The position numbers and the translations under genes were made by a program. A stretch of 64,000 nucleotides of DNA from the NCBI RefSeq assembly GCF_029193575.1, contig NZ_JARGCS010000056.1:310001-374000 (forward strand), given 5' to 3'. Under the pieces are notes generated by a model. The model had not been told where the DNA came from. It searched no databases and saw nothing but the letters and a program-made list of their open reading frames with translations. Of the stretch, positions 18,527 through 30,264 are shown in pieces. Position 1 is the first letter of the stretch; every line of letters begins with the position of its first letter. This DNA is from Pseudomonas entomophila. Lineage in GTDB: Bacteria > Pseudomonadota > Gammaproteobacteria > Pseudomonadales > Pseudomonadaceae.

Positions 18527-18777
18527 TTGAGGCCCTGCCCGGAATACATCAGCACCTTGTCGGCGGCGTACTGCACGCTGATGAAGCTCTTCTCGTCACC
18601 CCAGGTACAGCTGCTCATGCCCAGCGCGCCAGAGCACTCCTTGGGCGAGCCAAGCAGTTGCTCGACCTCGGCCTTGCTCATGCCGGCCTTGAGCTTGGAA
18701 TAGTTTTCCTGGTTGATCTTGCTGCACGCGGTCAGGACGACGCACAAGGACAACAAGGCGAGGGAACGCAACGACAT
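18523..18777 (-). CDS. Small lipoprotein, DUF3862/BamE-like
   Basis: 84 residues. MSLRSLALLSLCVVLTAC is a lipoprotein signal with lipobox LTAC. The rest, YSKLKAGMSKAEVEQLLGSPKECSGALGMSSCTWGDE, has the SmpA/OmlA (BamE)-like pattern 'kl..Gms..eV...LG.P', typical of small DUF3862-like lipoproteins. ATG at 18777 has GGAG 7 nt upstream; the longer open frame has no lipoprotein logic. It is translationally coupled to the lipocalin gene. Exact function unknown. Confidence 0.85.
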   Translation of the reverse strand: MSLRSLALLSLCVVLTACSKINQENYSKLKAGMSKAEVEQLLGSPKECSGALGMSSCTWGDEKSFISVQYAADKVLMYSGQGLK

Positions 18778-19029
18778 GGGGACACTCCTGGAGGTGGGAC
18801 ACACAGGCGAGGCGGCCTGCAGACAGCTTAGAAGGGAAAATGCCTCCCCGGTTCCCTGGCAGGTCGCCTTTGTTTCTGCGCCGTTGGTCGGCGGGCACGC
18901 AACCGATTCATGTCTGCACCAGGAAGGGGTGCATAACCTGCAGAGCACCTTGCGTGCCTGCAATGACCCTGGAGCACCAGGTCGAGCGGTTGAAGCAGTG
19001 GGTGGGGAGTTTCAGCACCTGAAAACAGC

Positions 19030-19052
19030 GGCGCCCCGCGATTGGGGGCGCC
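19030..19052 (-). terminator. Terminator-like hairpin after the fbp-DUF924 unit
   Basis: GGCGCCCC and GGGGGCGCC arms pair across CGCGATT, and on the minus strand the stem is followed closely by TGTTTTC. It lies 7 bp past the DUF924 stop. The rest of the gap 18778-19029 shows no gene or clear element. Confidence 0.6.
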
Positions 19053-19058
19053 TCAGCG

Positions 19059-19655
19059 TCAGAACCTGGAGCCAGGCTCCAACAGGAAATCCATCTCTTC
19101 ACTGGTGCTCGGCCGCCCCAGCACCAGGTTGCGGTGCGGGAAGCGGCCGAACCGGGCGATCACCCGCTGGTGCTGCTCGGCGTAATCCAGGAAGCCTTCG
19201 AACAGCCGGCGGTTGGCTTCGGGCTGCTCTTCCAGCAGTGCCTGGTAGCGCTCCACGCACAGGTTCTGCCAGTCCAGCACCTCGGCGTGCTCCAGCACCA
19301 GCAGCACGAACACCCGCTGGATCGGCAGCAACTGGTAGTCCCAGCCCTTCTGCAAACCCTGCATCGCCACCACCTGGGCGCGGCGGTCGCCTTCAAAGGC
19401 GAGCGGCGTGTCACGGTGGAGCATGCGTGGCAGCTGGTCCAGCAGCAGGATCAGCCCCAACCAGCCCTGGGGGCTCTGCTGCCATTCGTCGAGACCGCCC
19501 GCCAGCGCCTGCGCGCACAGATCGCCGAAGCGCTCGCGCGCCTCGTCGTCATGGTGCTTGCCGAACCACAGCGTGCTCTTCTCGTCAGCCACGGCCTGGG
19601 GGCTGGTGCCCCAACCGAACCACCATTCCAGCAACGGCTGCCAAGGTGCGAGCAT
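19059..19655 (-). CDS. DUF924 family protein
   Basis: 198 residues. It has the DUF924 hallmarks STLWFGKHHDDEARERFGDLCAQAL and GWLGLILLLDQLPRMLHRDTPLAFEGD, as well as FGRFPHRNLVLGRPSTSEEMDFL near the end. The fold is an all-helical TPR-like bundle; cellular role unknown. It starts 3 bp after the fbp stop and is likely co-transcribed with it. Confidence 0.9.
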   Translation of the reverse strand: MLAPWQPLLEWWFGWGTSPQAVADEKSTLWFGKHHDDEARERFGDLCAQALAGGLDEWQQSPQGWLGLILLLDQLPRMLHRDTPLAFEGDRRAQVVAMQGLQKGWDYQLLPIQRVFVLLVLEHAEVLDWQNLCVERYQALLEEQPEANRRLFEGFLDYAEQHQRVIARFGRFPHRNLVLGRPSTSEEMDFLLEPGSRF

Positions 19656-19658
19656 GGT

Positions 19659-20669
19659 TTACTCCTTGTGGTAGGCGGTGACGCGCTCGACCTCTTCCTT
19701 CGAGCCGAGGATCACCGACACACGCTGGTGCAGGCTCTCAGGCTTGATGTCGAGGATACGCTCGTAACCGTTGGTGGAGGCGCCGCCGGCCTGCTCGATG
19801 ATGAACGACATCGGGTTGGCCTCGTACATCAGGCGCAGCTTGCCCGGCTTGCTTGGCTCACGGGCGTCGCGCGGGTACATGAACAGGCCGCCACGGGTCA
19901 GGATGCGGTGCACGTCGGCAACCATCGAGGCGATCCAGCGCATGTTGTAGTTCTTCTTCAATGGGCCGGTCTCGCCCGCCAGCAGCTCGCCCACGTAGCG
20001 TTGCACCGGGGCTTCCCAGTGGCGCTGGTTGGACATGTTGATGGCGAACTCGGCGGTGGTTTCCGGCACGCGGATGTTCTCGTGGGTGAGCACGAAGCTG
20101 CCCAGCTCGCGGTCCAGGGTGAAGCCCTTGACGCCGTTGCCCAGGGTCAGGATCAGCATGGTCTGCGGGCCGTAGATCGCGTAGCCGGCGGCGACCTGCT
20201 GGGTGCCTGGCTGCAGGAAGGCGTTCTCGTTGAGGGTCTCGTTCTGGCTCAGGTATTCGTTCGGGCAACGCAGCACGGAGAAGATGGTGCCGACCGAGAC
20301 GTTGACGTCGATGTTCGACGAGCCGTCCAGCGGGTCGAACACCAGCAGGTAGGCGCCTTTCGGGTATTTACCGGGGATCTGGTAGGCATTGTCCATCTCC
20401 TCCGAGGCCATGCCGGCCAGGTGGCCGCCCCACTCGTTGGCTTCGAGCAGGATGTCGTTGGAGATCACGTCGAGCTTCTTCTGCACCTCGCCCTGCACGT
20501 TCTCGGTGCCCATGCTGCCCAGCACGCCGCCCAGGGCGCCCTTGGACACATGGTGGCTGATCTCCTTGCACGCACGCGCCACCACCTCGATCAGGAAGCG
20601 CAGATCGGCAGGGGTATTGTTGCTGCGGGTCTGCTCAATCAGATAGCGACTCAGGGTAACGCGGGACAT
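19659..20669 (-). CDS. fbp: Fructose-1,6-bisphosphatase class 1
   Basis: 336 residues, usual length. It hydrolyses fructose-1,6-bisphosphate to fructose-6-phosphate, a gluconeogenic step that also feeds the cyclic Entner-Doudoroff metabolism of pseudomonads. The metal site [20 protein letters not shown] and [20 protein letters not shown] are class 1 signatures. The preceding gap to glgP (20670-20837) contains only half of a REP-like repeat. Confidence 0.97.
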   Translation of the reverse strand: MSRVTLSRYLIEQTRSNNTPADLRFLIEVVARACKEISHHVSKGALGGVLGSMGTENVQGEVQKKLDVISNDILLEANEWGGHLAGMASEEMDNAYQIPGKYPKGAYLLVFDPLDGSSNIDVNVSVGTIFSVLRCPNEYLSQNETLNENAFLQPGTQQVAAGYAIYGPQTMLILTLGNGVKGFTLDRELGSFVLTHENIRVPETTAEFAINMSNQRHWEAPVQRYVGELLAGETGPLKKNYNMRWIASMVADVHRILTRGGLFMYPRDAREPSKPGKLRLMYEANPMSFIIEQAGGASTNGYERILDIKPESLHQRVSVILGSKEEVERVTAYHKE

Positions 20670-20802
20670 GTATGGCTCCGAAGTGGAAAGGGGTAGAAAA
20701 CCCCCGCAGTTTACAGGGAGAGTGACAGCCTAGCGAGCGAAGAGACTCGCCTGGCGGATCAGACGGCGGTTCGGGCAATGAGTTCAGGCAGTTGGTCGGC
20801 GG

Positions 20803-20823
20803 CGGCCCCGCGATAGGGCCGGC
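20803..20823. repeat. Solo REP-like fragment
   Basis: GGCCCCGCGATAGGGCCGGC between fbp and glgP carries the same CCCCGCGATAGGGCC core as the inverted repeat at 23930-23960 but has no partner arm. Confidence 0.4.
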
Positions 20824-20837
20824 ACTGGCGCCTCGCA

Positions 20838-23303
<2,466 letters not shown>

Positions 23304-23424
23304 GAGGCATCCTCGGGGGGCAAGTGGGCGAAAGCGCTGGGAGAGTGTTCAGCCTAGACGCTCTGACACGGAGCGACAGCGACGGTTCGCGGTTTTCATC
23401 CACCCAGGCTGAATCGGGCAAAAG

Positions 23425-23445
23425 GTTGTTCACAAATTGAACAAC
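23425..23445. promoter_or_regulatory. 21-bp palindrome in the glgP / ykgJ-like divergent promoter
   Basis: Perfect 8-bp arms GTTGTTCA and TGAACAAC are separated by CAAAT. The sequence TATCAT, a plausible -10 for the plus-strand gene, follows 5 bp later, so a bound regulator would cover the promoter. The regulator is unknown. Confidence 0.5.
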
Positions 23446-23504
23446 TCCGGTATCATCGCGCGCCCCAAAACCGTGATTTCCCTTGCAAGAATAAAACCGC
23501 AACC

Positions 23505-23909
23505 ATGAAACCGACCCTGATCGCCGCCGCCGAAGTCGACCGCCTGGAAACCTGGCAGCGCTATGCCAGCCACATGTGCGGGGGTTGCCACTCGACCTGC
23601 TGCACGCTGCCCGTCGAAGTGAAGATCAAGGACTTGATCCGCATTGGCGTGGTGGACGCGTTCGAGCAGGACGAGCCACCGAAGAACATCGCCAAGCGCC
23701 TGCAAAAAGAGGGCATCATCGAGCGCTTCAACCAGAAGTCGGGGATCTTCACCCTGACCCGCATGAGCAACGACGACTGCCTTTATCTGGACCGCAAAAG
23801 CCGGCTGTGCACCATTTATGACAAGCGCCCGGACACCTGCCGCAACCACCCCAAGGTCGGGCCGCGGCCGGGGTACTGCGCGTACAAGCCCAAGGTGGCA
23901 GGGCGATAG
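23505..23909 (+). CDS. YkgJ-family cysteine-cluster protein
   Basis: 134 residues of the CxxCxxxxCC type (UPF0153/YkgJ). Cysteines are in HMCGGCHSTCCTLPVEV near residue 25 and in CLYLDRKSRLCTIYDKRPDTCRNHPKVGPRPGYC at the end, which together could hold a Zn or Fe-S cluster. Biochemical role unknown. It is monocistronic and ends at a strong two-way terminator shared with typA. Confidence 0.9.
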   Translation: MKPTLIAAAEVDRLETWQRYASHMCGGCHSTCCTLPVEVKIKDLIRIGVVDAFEQDEPPKNIAKRLQKEGIIERFNQKSGIFTLTRMSNDDCLYLDRKSRLCTIYDKRPDTCRNHPKVGPRPGYCAYKPKVAGR

Positions 23910-23929
23910 CCCTGTAGCCCCGGCACGGC

Positions 23930-23960
23930 GCCCTATCGCAGGCTTGCCCCGCGATAGGGC
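23930..23960. repeat. REP-like inverted repeat
   Basis: GCCCTATCGC (23930-23939) and GCGATAGGGC (23951-23960) are perfect arms around AGGCTTGCCCC, lying between the convergent ykgJ-like gene and typA. Confidence 0.6.
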
Positions 23961-23983
23961 CGACACAGATACACGGCACCAAA

Positions 23984-24019
23984 AAAAACGCCCCCGGCCT
24001 TTCGACCGGGGGCGTTTTT
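23984..24019. terminator. Two-way intrinsic terminator, ykgJ-like gene / typA
   Basis: AAAAACGCCCCCGG and CCGGGGGCGTTTTT pair perfectly across an 8-nt loop. The flanking A and T runs make it a Rho-independent terminator on both strands. Confidence 0.92.
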
Positions 24020-24038
24020 CATTCAGCTAGAACCAGGA

Positions 24039-25859
24039 TCAGTTCTTGGCTTTCTTGGCAGCGCGGGTACGCTCGCCTTCGTCGAGGATCTTCTTGCGCA
24101 GACGGATCGACTTCGGCGTGACTTCGCACAGCTCGTCGTCCTGGATGAACTCCAGGGCCTGCTCGAGGGTGTGGCGAACCGGCGGCACCAGGGCGATGAC
24201 TTCGTCCTTGCCCGAAGCACGCATGTTGTCGAGCTTCTTGCCTTTGGTCGGGTTAACGCCCAGGTCGTTGTCACGGCTGTTCAGGCCGATGATCTGACCG
24301 TTGTAGATCTCCTGGCCGTGCTCGACGAACAGCTTGCCGCGCGCCTGCAGGGTTTCCAGCGAGTAGGTCAGTGCCTTGCCGGTCTCGACCGAAACCAGTA
24401 CACCGTTGAGACGGCCGGACATCTGGCCCGACTTCATGGTGTCGTAGCGATCGAAGATCGAGGTCAGGATGCCTGCACCGTTGGTCAGGGTCAGGAACTG
24501 GTTACGGAAACCGATCAGACCACGGGCTGGAATGTTGTATTCCAGGCGAACACGGCCCTTGCCATCCGGCACCATGTTGGTCAGGTCGCCCTTACGCAGG
24601 CCCATCTCTTCCATGACCTTGCCCTGGGATTCTTCAGGGATGTCGATGGTGACGTTCTCGAACGGTTCCTGCTTCACGCCGCCTACTTCACGGATGATCA
24701 CTTCAGGACGGCCTACAGCCATCTCGAAGCCTTCGCGACGCATGGTTTCGATCAGAACCGACAGGTGCAGCTCACCACGGCCCGATACCTTGAACTTGTC
24801 AGGGGAATCGGTTTCCTGAACGCGCAGGGCAACGTTGTACAGCAGCTCTTTGTCCAGACGGTCCTTGATGTTACGGCTGGTGACGAACTTGCCTTCCTTG
24901 CCGCAGAACGGCGAGTCGTTGACCTGGAAGGTCATCGAAACGGTCGGCTCGTCGACGGTCAGCGGCTTCATCGCTTCTACCGCGTCCGGGGCGCACAGGG
25001 TGTCGGAGATGAACAGCTCGTCGAAACCGCTGATGCAGACGATGTCGCCAGCCTGGGCTTCTTCGACGTCGACGCGGTGCAGGCCGTGGTGGCCCATCAG
25101 CTTGAGGATACGGCCGTTACGCTTCTTGCCGTCGGTGTCGATGGCGACGACCGGGGTGTTCGGCTTGATGCGGCCACGGGCGATGCGGCCAACGCCGATA
25201 ACGCCGAGGAAGCTGTTGTAGTCCAGCGCCGAGATCTGCATCTGGAACGAACCGTCACGGTCGACGTTCGGCGCAGGTACGTTGTCGACGATCGACTGGT
25301 ACAGCGCGGTCATGTCTTCGCCCATGGCGGTGTGGTCCAGACCGGCGATGCCGTTCAGGGCCGAGGCGTAGACAACCTGGAAGTCCAGCTGGTCGTCGGT
25401 GGCGCCGAGGTTGTCGAACAGGTCGAAGATCTGGTCCAGCACCCAGTCAGGACGCGCGCCCGGACGGTCGACCTTGTTGATCACGACGATCGGCTTCAAG
25501 CCGGCTTCGAAGGCCTTCTTGGTCACGAAGCGGGTTTGCGGCATCGGGCCGTCTTGTGCGTCGACCAGCAGCAGCACGGAGTCGACCATCGACATCACGC
25601 GCTCTACCTCGCCACCGAAGTCGGCGTGGCCGGGGGTGTCGACGATGTTGATGTGGTAGCCATTCCAGTTGATGGCGGTGTTTTTCGCCAGAATGGTGAT
25701 ACCGCGCTCTTTTTCCTGGTCGTTGGAGTCCATGACGCGCTCGTCGTTGAGCTCGTTACGCTCCAGGGTGCCGGACTGGCGCAGCAGTTTGTCGACCAGG
25801 GTGGTTTTACCATGGTCAACGTGGGCGATGATGGCGATGTTACGCAGATTTTCGATCAC
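24039..25859 (-). CDS. typA: Ribosome-associated translational GTPase BipA
   Basis: 606 residues, usual length. GTPase motifs are [15 protein letters not shown] (G1), ERGITI (G2), [16 protein letters not shown] (G3) and [10 protein letters not shown] (G4), followed by EF-G-like domains and the BipA-specific C-terminal domain ([26 protein letters not shown]). It binds the ribosome and supports 50S assembly and growth at low temperature or under stress. It is monocistronic; the 126-bp gap to thiI (25860-25985) shows no gene. Confidence 0.97.
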   Translation of the reverse strand: MIENLRNIAIIAHVDHGKTTLVDKLLRQSGTLERNELNDERVMDSNDQEKERGITILAKNTAINWNGYHINIVDTPGHADFGGEVERVMSMVDSVLLLVDAQDGPMPQTRFVTKKAFEAGLKPIVVINKVDRPGARPDWVLDQIFDLFDNLGATDDQLDFQVVYASALNGIAGLDHTAMGEDMTALYQSIVDNVPAPNVDRDGSFQMQISALDYNSFLGVIGVGRIARGRIKPNTPVVAIDTDGKKRNGRILKLMGHHGLHRVDVEEAQAGDIVCISGFDELFISDTLCAPDAVEAMKPLTVDEPTVSMTFQVNDSPFCGKEGKFVTSRNIKDRLDKELLYNVALRVQETDSPDKFKVSGRGELHLSVLIETMRREGFEMAVGRPEVIIREVGGVKQEPFENVTIDIPEESQGKVMEEMGLRKGDLTNMVPDGKGRVRLEYNIPARGLIGFRNQFLTLTNGAGILTSIFDRYDTMKSGQMSGRLNGVLVSVETGKALTYSLETLQARGKLFVEHGQEIYNGQIIGLNSRDNDLGVNPTKGKKLDNMRASGKDEVIALVPPVRHTLEQALEFIQDDELCEVTPKSIRLRKKILDEGERTRAAKKAKN

Positions 25860-25985
25860 AACTGTATCTCGATCAGAGGATTCGGTTGCCGCCAGCTTAG
25901 GCGGCCAATATGAAGGTAAAAGGCTCAGCGGGCCCGGGGGTCGGGAGGGCGATGGCGGATGCTGCCGCCATAGAGCCCTGGCGTT

Positions 25986-27440
25986 TTATGCCGGACGATA
26001 AACACGCACATTGGCATGTCCCTCACTGAGCAGGTGGTGGGCGTGCAGACGGCTCATCACGCCCTTGTCGCAATACAGCAGGTACTGGCGGTTGGCATCC
26101 AGGTGCTTGAACTTGCTGTTGATCGCGTAGAACGGCAGGGCCTGCACCTCGACGCCGTCCAGCGCCAGGGGCTGGTCTTCCTGGGCATCGGGGTGGCGGA
26201 TGTCGATGACGATCTGGCCCGGCAGCGCCTCGGCCACTTCCTCGATCTCGATGTCCTTGCCCAGCTCGTCGATCACATGGTCGATGGAGATGAACTTGGC
26301 ACGCGCCAGGGCGCGCTCCAGCACCTCCATGTCGAATTGCTTCTCTTCATGCTCCATGCGGTGGCGCTTGGCATGGGTGGTCGGGTTCACCGAGATCACC
26401 CCGCAGTATTCGGGCATGTGCTTGGCGAACTCGGCGGTGCCGATCTGGTAGGCGGTGTCGATGATGTCCTGCTTGTGGCTGGCCAGCAGCGGGCGCAGCA
26501 CCAGCTTGTCGGTGGCCGAGTCGATGATCGACAGGTTCGGCAGGGTCTGGCTGGACACCTGCGAGATCGCCTCGCCAGTGACCAGCGCGTCGATGTCCAG
26601 GCGCTCGGCCATGCGCGCGGCGCCGCGCAGCATCATGCGCTTCAAGGTCACGCCCATGTAGCTGTTGTCGACCTTGTTGAGGATCTCGCCGACCACTTCC
26701 TCGAACGGCACGCTGATGAACAGCACGCGCTGGCTGCTGCCGAACTTCTTCCACAGGTAGTGGGCCACTTCCATCACGCCCAGCTCGTGGGCGCGGCCGC
26801 CGAGGTTGAAGAAGCAGAAGTGGGTCATCAGGCCGCGGCGCATCATCTGGTAGGCCGCCACGGTGGAGTCGAAGCCACCGGACATCAGCACCAACGTTTG
26901 CTCCAGGGCACCCAGGGGGTAGCCGCCAATGCCGTTGTGCTGGTTGTGGATGACGTACAGGCGCTGGTCGCGGATCTCGATGCGCACCAGCACTTCCGGG
27001 GTTTTCAGGTCGATGCCGGTGGCGCCGCACTGCTGGCGCAGTTGGCTGCCGACGTAGCGGTCGACGTCCATCGAGGTGAAGTCGTGGTGGCCGCCGCGCT
27101 TGCAGCGCACGGCGAAGCGCTTGCCGGCCAGCAGGTGGCCGAAGTGCTGCTTGCACTTGGCGACGATGTCGTCGAAGTCGCCCAGGGGGTATTCCTCGAC
27201 CTGCAGGAAGTGGGTGATGCCCGGGGTGCAGGTGAGGCGCTCGATCATTTCGCGCTGGACTTTCTCGTCTTCGACGCGGGTGACCACTTCGAGATTGTCC
27301 CAGACACCATCGACCGCGAGCTCAGGGTCCAGATCCTTGAGCACGACGCGGATGTTCTTGCCGAGCTGGCGAATGAAGCGCTTGCGCACCGGCCGGCTCT
27401 TGATGGTGATTTCGGGGAAGACTTTGACGATAAGTTTCAT
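25986..27440 (-). CDS. thiI: tRNA 4-thiouridine synthase with rhodanese domain
   Basis: 484 residues. Order of domains: N-terminal ferredoxin-like, THUMP (about 60-165), PP-loop ATP pyrophosphatase ([17 protein letters not shown] near 185) and a C-terminal rhodanese domain (about 400-484) with the persulfide cysteine in [18 protein letters not shown]. It makes s4U at position 8 of tRNA and, in gammaproteobacteria with the rhodanese domain, supplies sulfur for thiazole synthesis. Confidence 0.96.
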   Translation of the reverse strand: MKLIVKVFPEITIKSRPVRKRFIRQLGKNIRVVLKDLDPELAVDGVWDNLEVVTRVEDEKVQREMIERLTCTPGITHFLQVEEYPLGDFDDIVAKCKQHFGHLLAGKRFAVRCKRGGHHDFTSMDVDRYVGSQLRQQCGATGIDLKTPEVLVRIEIRDQRLYVIHNQHNGIGGYPLGALEQTLVLMSGGFDSTVAAYQMMRRGLMTHFCFFNLGGRAHELGVMEVAHYLWKKFGSSQRVLFISVPFEEVVGEILNKVDNSYMGVTLKRMMLRGAARMAERLDIDALVTGEAISQVSSQTLPNLSIIDSATDKLVLRPLLASHKQDIIDTAYQIGTAEFAKHMPEYCGVISVNPTTHAKRHRMEHEEKQFDMEVLERALARAKFISIDHVIDELGKDIEIEEVAEALPGQIVIDIRHPDAQEDQPLALDGVEVQALPFYAINSKFKHLDANRQYLLYCDKGVMSRLHAHHLLSEGHANVRVYRPA

Positions 27441-27484
27441 TGGTAAACAGCGCGCCCACGGCCTGCCGAAAATGAGGGGCGCGA

Positions 27485-27516
27485 ATTATAGCGGAAATTG
27501 CTCAAGGTTTGAGCAA
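27485..27516 (-). promoter_or_regulatory. thiI promoter with palindrome in the -35 region
   Basis: On the minus strand a perfect TATAAT lies at 27490-27485. Upstream of it is the perfect palindrome TTGCTCAA-N3-TTGAGCAA (27498-27516), which covers the -35 region. This suggests a regulated or activator-dependent promoter; the factor is unknown. Confidence 0.5.
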
Positions 27517-27548
27517 CTTTTGTACAGAAGGTTGATCGGTGGGCCTTA

Positions 27549-27648
27549 CCGGCCTCATCCCGGGGCAAGCACGCTCCTACACCCACGCCGTTGTCCGTGA
27601 GAGCAGTGGGATACCTGTCAGGAGCGGGCTTGCCCCGGGATGAGGCCC
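27549..27648. repeat. Pair of inverted REP elements
   Basis: A P. putida-type REP (starting CCGGCCTCATCCCGGGGCAA, ending GCTCCTAC) at 27549-27580 is followed by its inverted copy at 27619-27648 (AGGAGCGGGCTTGCCCCGGG then ATGAGGCC). It lies in the 457-bp thiI-glnA gap, which also holds NtrC-like sites and the glnA promoter. Confidence 0.75.
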
Positions 27649-27662
27649 GCACAAACAGGCGA

Positions 27663-27709
27663 GCACCATAATGGTGCAACCAATGCCAAAAACGCCTCTT
27701 ATAGGTGCA
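27663..27709 (+). promoter_or_regulatory. Two NtrC-like binding sites upstream of glnA
   Basis: Site 1, GCACCATAATGGTGC (27663-27677), is a near-perfect match to TGCACC-N5-GGTGCA. Site 2, CGCCTCTTATAGGTGCA (27693-27709), keeps the strong right half. Their centres are 31 bp apart (three turns), about 75-120 bp before the sigma-54 element, as expected for an NtrC enhancer. Confidence 0.75.
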
Positions 27710-27782
27710 CGGAAATGGCAAATCACCCTGCCAGATGCCCGCAAACGCCCTTTTTTGTCCCGCCCTCGCCATTTTCGGGCAC

Positions 27783-27797
27783 TGGCATGCAATTTGC
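27783..27797 (+). promoter_or_regulatory. Sigma-54-type promoter of glnA
   Basis: TGGCATGCAATTTGC has GG and GC 12 nt apart, matching the RpoN consensus. The predicted start is near 27809, giving an 89-nt leader before glnA. Confidence 0.85.
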
Positions 27798-27897
27798 TCT
27801 CTTGTGAGGCAGGTAAGCTTGGCCGACTATGCGCGCCCGGCGACACCCTTTTTCCAGGGCAGCGGCCCACCGCGCCCTAGACCATCCGGAGGACAAC

Positions 27898-29304
27898 ATG
27901 TCGAAGTCGGTTCAACTCATCAAAGATCATGACGTCAAGTGGATTGATCTGCGTTTCACGGACACCAAAGGCAAACAGCACCACGTCACCATGCCCGCTC
28001 GCGATGCGCTGGATGACGAGTTCTTCGAAGCCGGCAAGATGTTCGACGGTTCGTCGATCGAAGGCTGGAAAGGCATCGAAGCCTCCGACATGATCCTGCT
28101 GCCGGACGACGCGTCCGCCGTGCTGGACCCGTTCACCGAAGAGCCGACCCTGATCCTGGTCTGCGACGTGATCGAGCCGTCCACCATGCAAGGCTACGAC
28201 CGCGACCCGCGCGCCATCGCCAAGCGCGCCGAAGAGTTCCTGAAGACCACCGGTATCGGTGACACCGTCTTCGTTGGCCCGGAGCCAGAGTTCTTCATCT
28301 TCGACTCGGTCAAGTTCAAGTCCGACATCTCCGGCTCGATGTTCAAGATCTACTCCGAGCAAGGCTCGTGGATGACCGACGGCGACGTCGAAGGCGGCAA
28401 CAAGGGCCACCGCCCTGCCGTCAAAGGCGGCTACTTCCCGGTTCCGCCGTGCGACCACGACCACGAAATCCGTACCGCCATGTGCAACGCCATGGAAGAA
28501 ATGGGCCTGGTCGTCGAAGTTCACCACCACGAAGTGGCGACTGCCGGCCAGAACGAGATCGGCGTGAAGTTCAACACCCTGGTCGCCAAGGCTGACGAAG
28601 TTCAGACCCTGAAGTACTGCGTGCACAACGTCGCCGACGCCTACGGCAAGACCGCGACCTTCATGCCGAAGCCGCTGTACGGCGACAACGGCTCGGGCAT
28701 GCACGTTCACATGTCGATCTCCAAAGACGGCAAGAACACCTTCTCCGGCGAAGGCTATGCCGGCCTGTCCGACACCGCCCTGTACTTCATCGGCGGCATC
28801 ATCAAGCACGGTAAGGCCCTGAACGGCTTCACCAACCCGGCCACCAACTCCTACAAGCGTCTGGTGCCTGGCTTCGAAGCCCCGGTGATGCTGGCCTACT
28901 CGGCTCGCAACCGCTCCGCCTCGATCCGCATCCCGTACGTTTCCAGCCCGAAAGCGCGCCGCATCGAAGCGCGCTTCCCGGACCCGGCAGCCAACCCGTA
29001 CCTGTGCTTCGCCGCCCTGCTGATGGCCGGCCTGGACGGCATCCAGAACAAGATCCACCCAGGCGATGCCGCCGACAAGAACCTGTACGACCTGCCGCCT
29101 GAAGAGGCCAAGGAAATCCCGCAGGTGTGCGGCAGCCTGAAAGAGGCCCTGGAAGAGCTGGACAAAGGCCGCGCGTTCCTGACCAAGGGCGGCGTGTTCT
29201 CCGACGACTTCATCGATGCCTACATCGAGCTGAAGTCCGAAGAAGAAATCAAGGTCCGCACCTTCGTTCACCCGCTGGAATACGACCTGTACTACAGCGT
29301 CTGA
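27898..29304 (+). CDS. glnA: Glutamine synthetase type I
   Basis: 468 residues, a standard GSI-beta enzyme. It joins ammonia to glutamate, the main nitrogen entry point. Visible motifs are [17 protein letters not shown], the ATP-binding [21 protein letters not shown], the catalytic NRSASIRIP, and the adenylylated tyrosine in [18 protein letters not shown] at 27898 has GGAGG 5 nt upstream. Control by NtrC and RpoN is predicted from the sites upstream. Confidence 0.98.
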   Translation: MSKSVQLIKDHDVKWIDLRFTDTKGKQHHVTMPARDALDDEFFEAGKMFDGSSIEGWKGIEASDMILLPDDASAVLDPFTEEPTLILVCDVIEPSTMQGYDRDPRAIAKRAEEFLKTTGIGDTVFVGPEPEFFIFDSVKFKSDISGSMFKIYSEQGSWMTDGDVEGGNKGHRPAVKGGYFPVPPCDHDHEIRTAMCNAMEEMGLVVEVHHHEVATAGQNEIGVKFNTLVAKADEVQTLKYCVHNVADAYGKTATFMPKPLYGDNGSGMHVHMSISKDGKNTFSGEGYAGLSDTALYFIGGIIKHGKALNGFTNPATNSYKRLVPGFEAPVMLAYSARNRSASIRIPYVSSPKARRIEARFPDPAANPYLCFAALLMAGLDGIQNKIHPGDAADKNLYDLPPEEAKEIPQVCGSLKEALEELDKGRAFLTKGGVFSDDFIDAYIELKSEEEIKVRTFVHPLEYDLYYSV

Positions 29305-29337
29305 TGTGAGCGGCGCCTGCCGCCGCCTTCATCACTG

Positions 29338-29374
29338 GAAACGGCTTCCCTCGGGAAGCCGTTTCTGCTTTTAC
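29338..29374 (+). terminator. Intrinsic terminator of glnA
   Basis: GAAACGGCTTCCC pairs with GGGAAGCCGTTTC over a 2-nt gap, followed by TGCTTTT. It lies 34 bp past the glnA stop. Confidence 0.85.
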
Positions 29375-29458
29375 ACTCAGCCAGATCGGACGCGTCCTAC
29401 CCGCAGCGCAAGTATCAGCCAGCACACTTGGGCCTCCCCTACCCCCGGAGAACACCCC

Positions 29459-30001
29459 ATGCGCTCCCTTTCCCTGCCCCTGCTTTGCCTGCTCGCGCTA
29501 TCCGGCTGCATGCGCAGCAGCGTGCCCCACCCCACCTTGGCCCCCTTGCTGGCCAGCATCGAGCAGCGCCTCGACCTCGCCGAAGCAGTGGCCCTGCACA
29601 AATGGGACAACCGCCAGCCGGTGCAGGCGCCGCAACGCGAGCAACAGGTCCTGGCCAGCGTGCGCCAGGCAGCCGCCGAATACGGCCTGTCGGCGCAACG
29701 TGCCGAGGCGTTCTTCAGCGACCAGATCGAAGCCAACAAGCTCGCCCAGTACCATTTGCTCAGTCAGTGGCACCGTGCACGCCAGGCACCGGATCGGCCA
29801 CGCCGCGACCTGGCCAGCGAGGTTCGCCCGCAACTCGATCAGCTACAGGCGCAGTTGCTGCGGCAACTGGCCGACCTCGATCGCCAGGCCCTGCCGCAGT
29901 GCCAAGAGCACCTGGCCGATAGCCTGATCCATCATGCCCCTGACACACCGCGCCGCCTGGCGATGATCCGCGCCACCGCGCAACTGTGCCAACAGCCGTA
30001 A
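29459..30001 (+). CDS. Periplasmic chorismate mutase (AroQ-gamma type)
   Basis: 180 residues. MRSLSLPLLCLLALSGC is a secretion signal; the LSGC could also be a lipobox. The body matches secreted AroQ-gamma mutases: LLASIEQRLDLAEAVALHKWDNRQPVQAPQREQQVL, then EAFFSDQIEANKLAQYHLLSQW, with catalytic-type Arg, Lys, Asp and Gln residues. The family converts chorismate to prephenate in the periplasm, for a purpose still unclear. ATG at 29459 has GGAG 8 nt upstream. It is isolated by the glnA terminator before it and the ntrB promoter after it. Confidence 0.85.
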   Translation: MRSLSLPLLCLLALSGCMRSSVPHPTLAPLLASIEQRLDLAEAVALHKWDNRQPVQAPQREQQVLASVRQAAAEYGLSAQRAEAFFSDQIEANKLAQYHLLSQWHRARQAPDRPRRDLASEVRPQLDQLQAQLLRQLADLDRQALPQCQEHLADSLIHHAPDTPRRLAMIRATAQLCQQP

Positions 30002-30008
30002 AGCTCTA

Positions 30009-30025
30009 TGCTCTATATTGGTGCA
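30009..30025 (+). promoter_or_regulatory. NtrC-like site upstream of ntrBC
   Basis: TGCTCTATATTGGTGCA differs by one base from the enterobacterial-type NtrC site TGCACTATATTGGTGCA. It lies about 140 bp upstream of a sigma-54-like element at 30152-30168. Confidence 0.7.
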
Positions 30026-30151
30026 CTAAAGCGCTGAGCGCCCCGCAATGCAACCCAAATTAGGTCACAAGAAACGGTAAACCCAGGCTTTCTGTGCCGA
30101 ATTTGCGCAGATTCAGGTCTTTATCGGGAAATTCCGCTTCTTTTCGGAGCC

Positions 30152-30168
30152 TTGGTTTGGTTCTTGCA
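30152..30168 (+). promoter_or_regulatory. Candidate sigma-54 promoter of ntrBC
   Basis: TTGGTTTGGTTCTTGCA keeps the GG-N10-GC spacing of RpoN promoters and the TTGCA -12 block, but lacks CAC after GG. It lies about 97 bp before the ntrB start and faces it. Confidence 0.6.
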
Positions 30169-30264
30169 TTTTCCTCGCATCAGCGGATCACCTGCGTGCC
30201 CGCCCCTGGCCCGGCCAGGGGCGCCATGTGCCGGAAAAGCGCCAAAAGAGGTCACCGACGCCCC

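Noticed and set aside
18777-18963. N-terminal extension of the small lipoprotein gene
   Set aside because: The extension has no homology-like content and would bury the clear lipoprotein signal; a good ribosome site fits the internal ATG.
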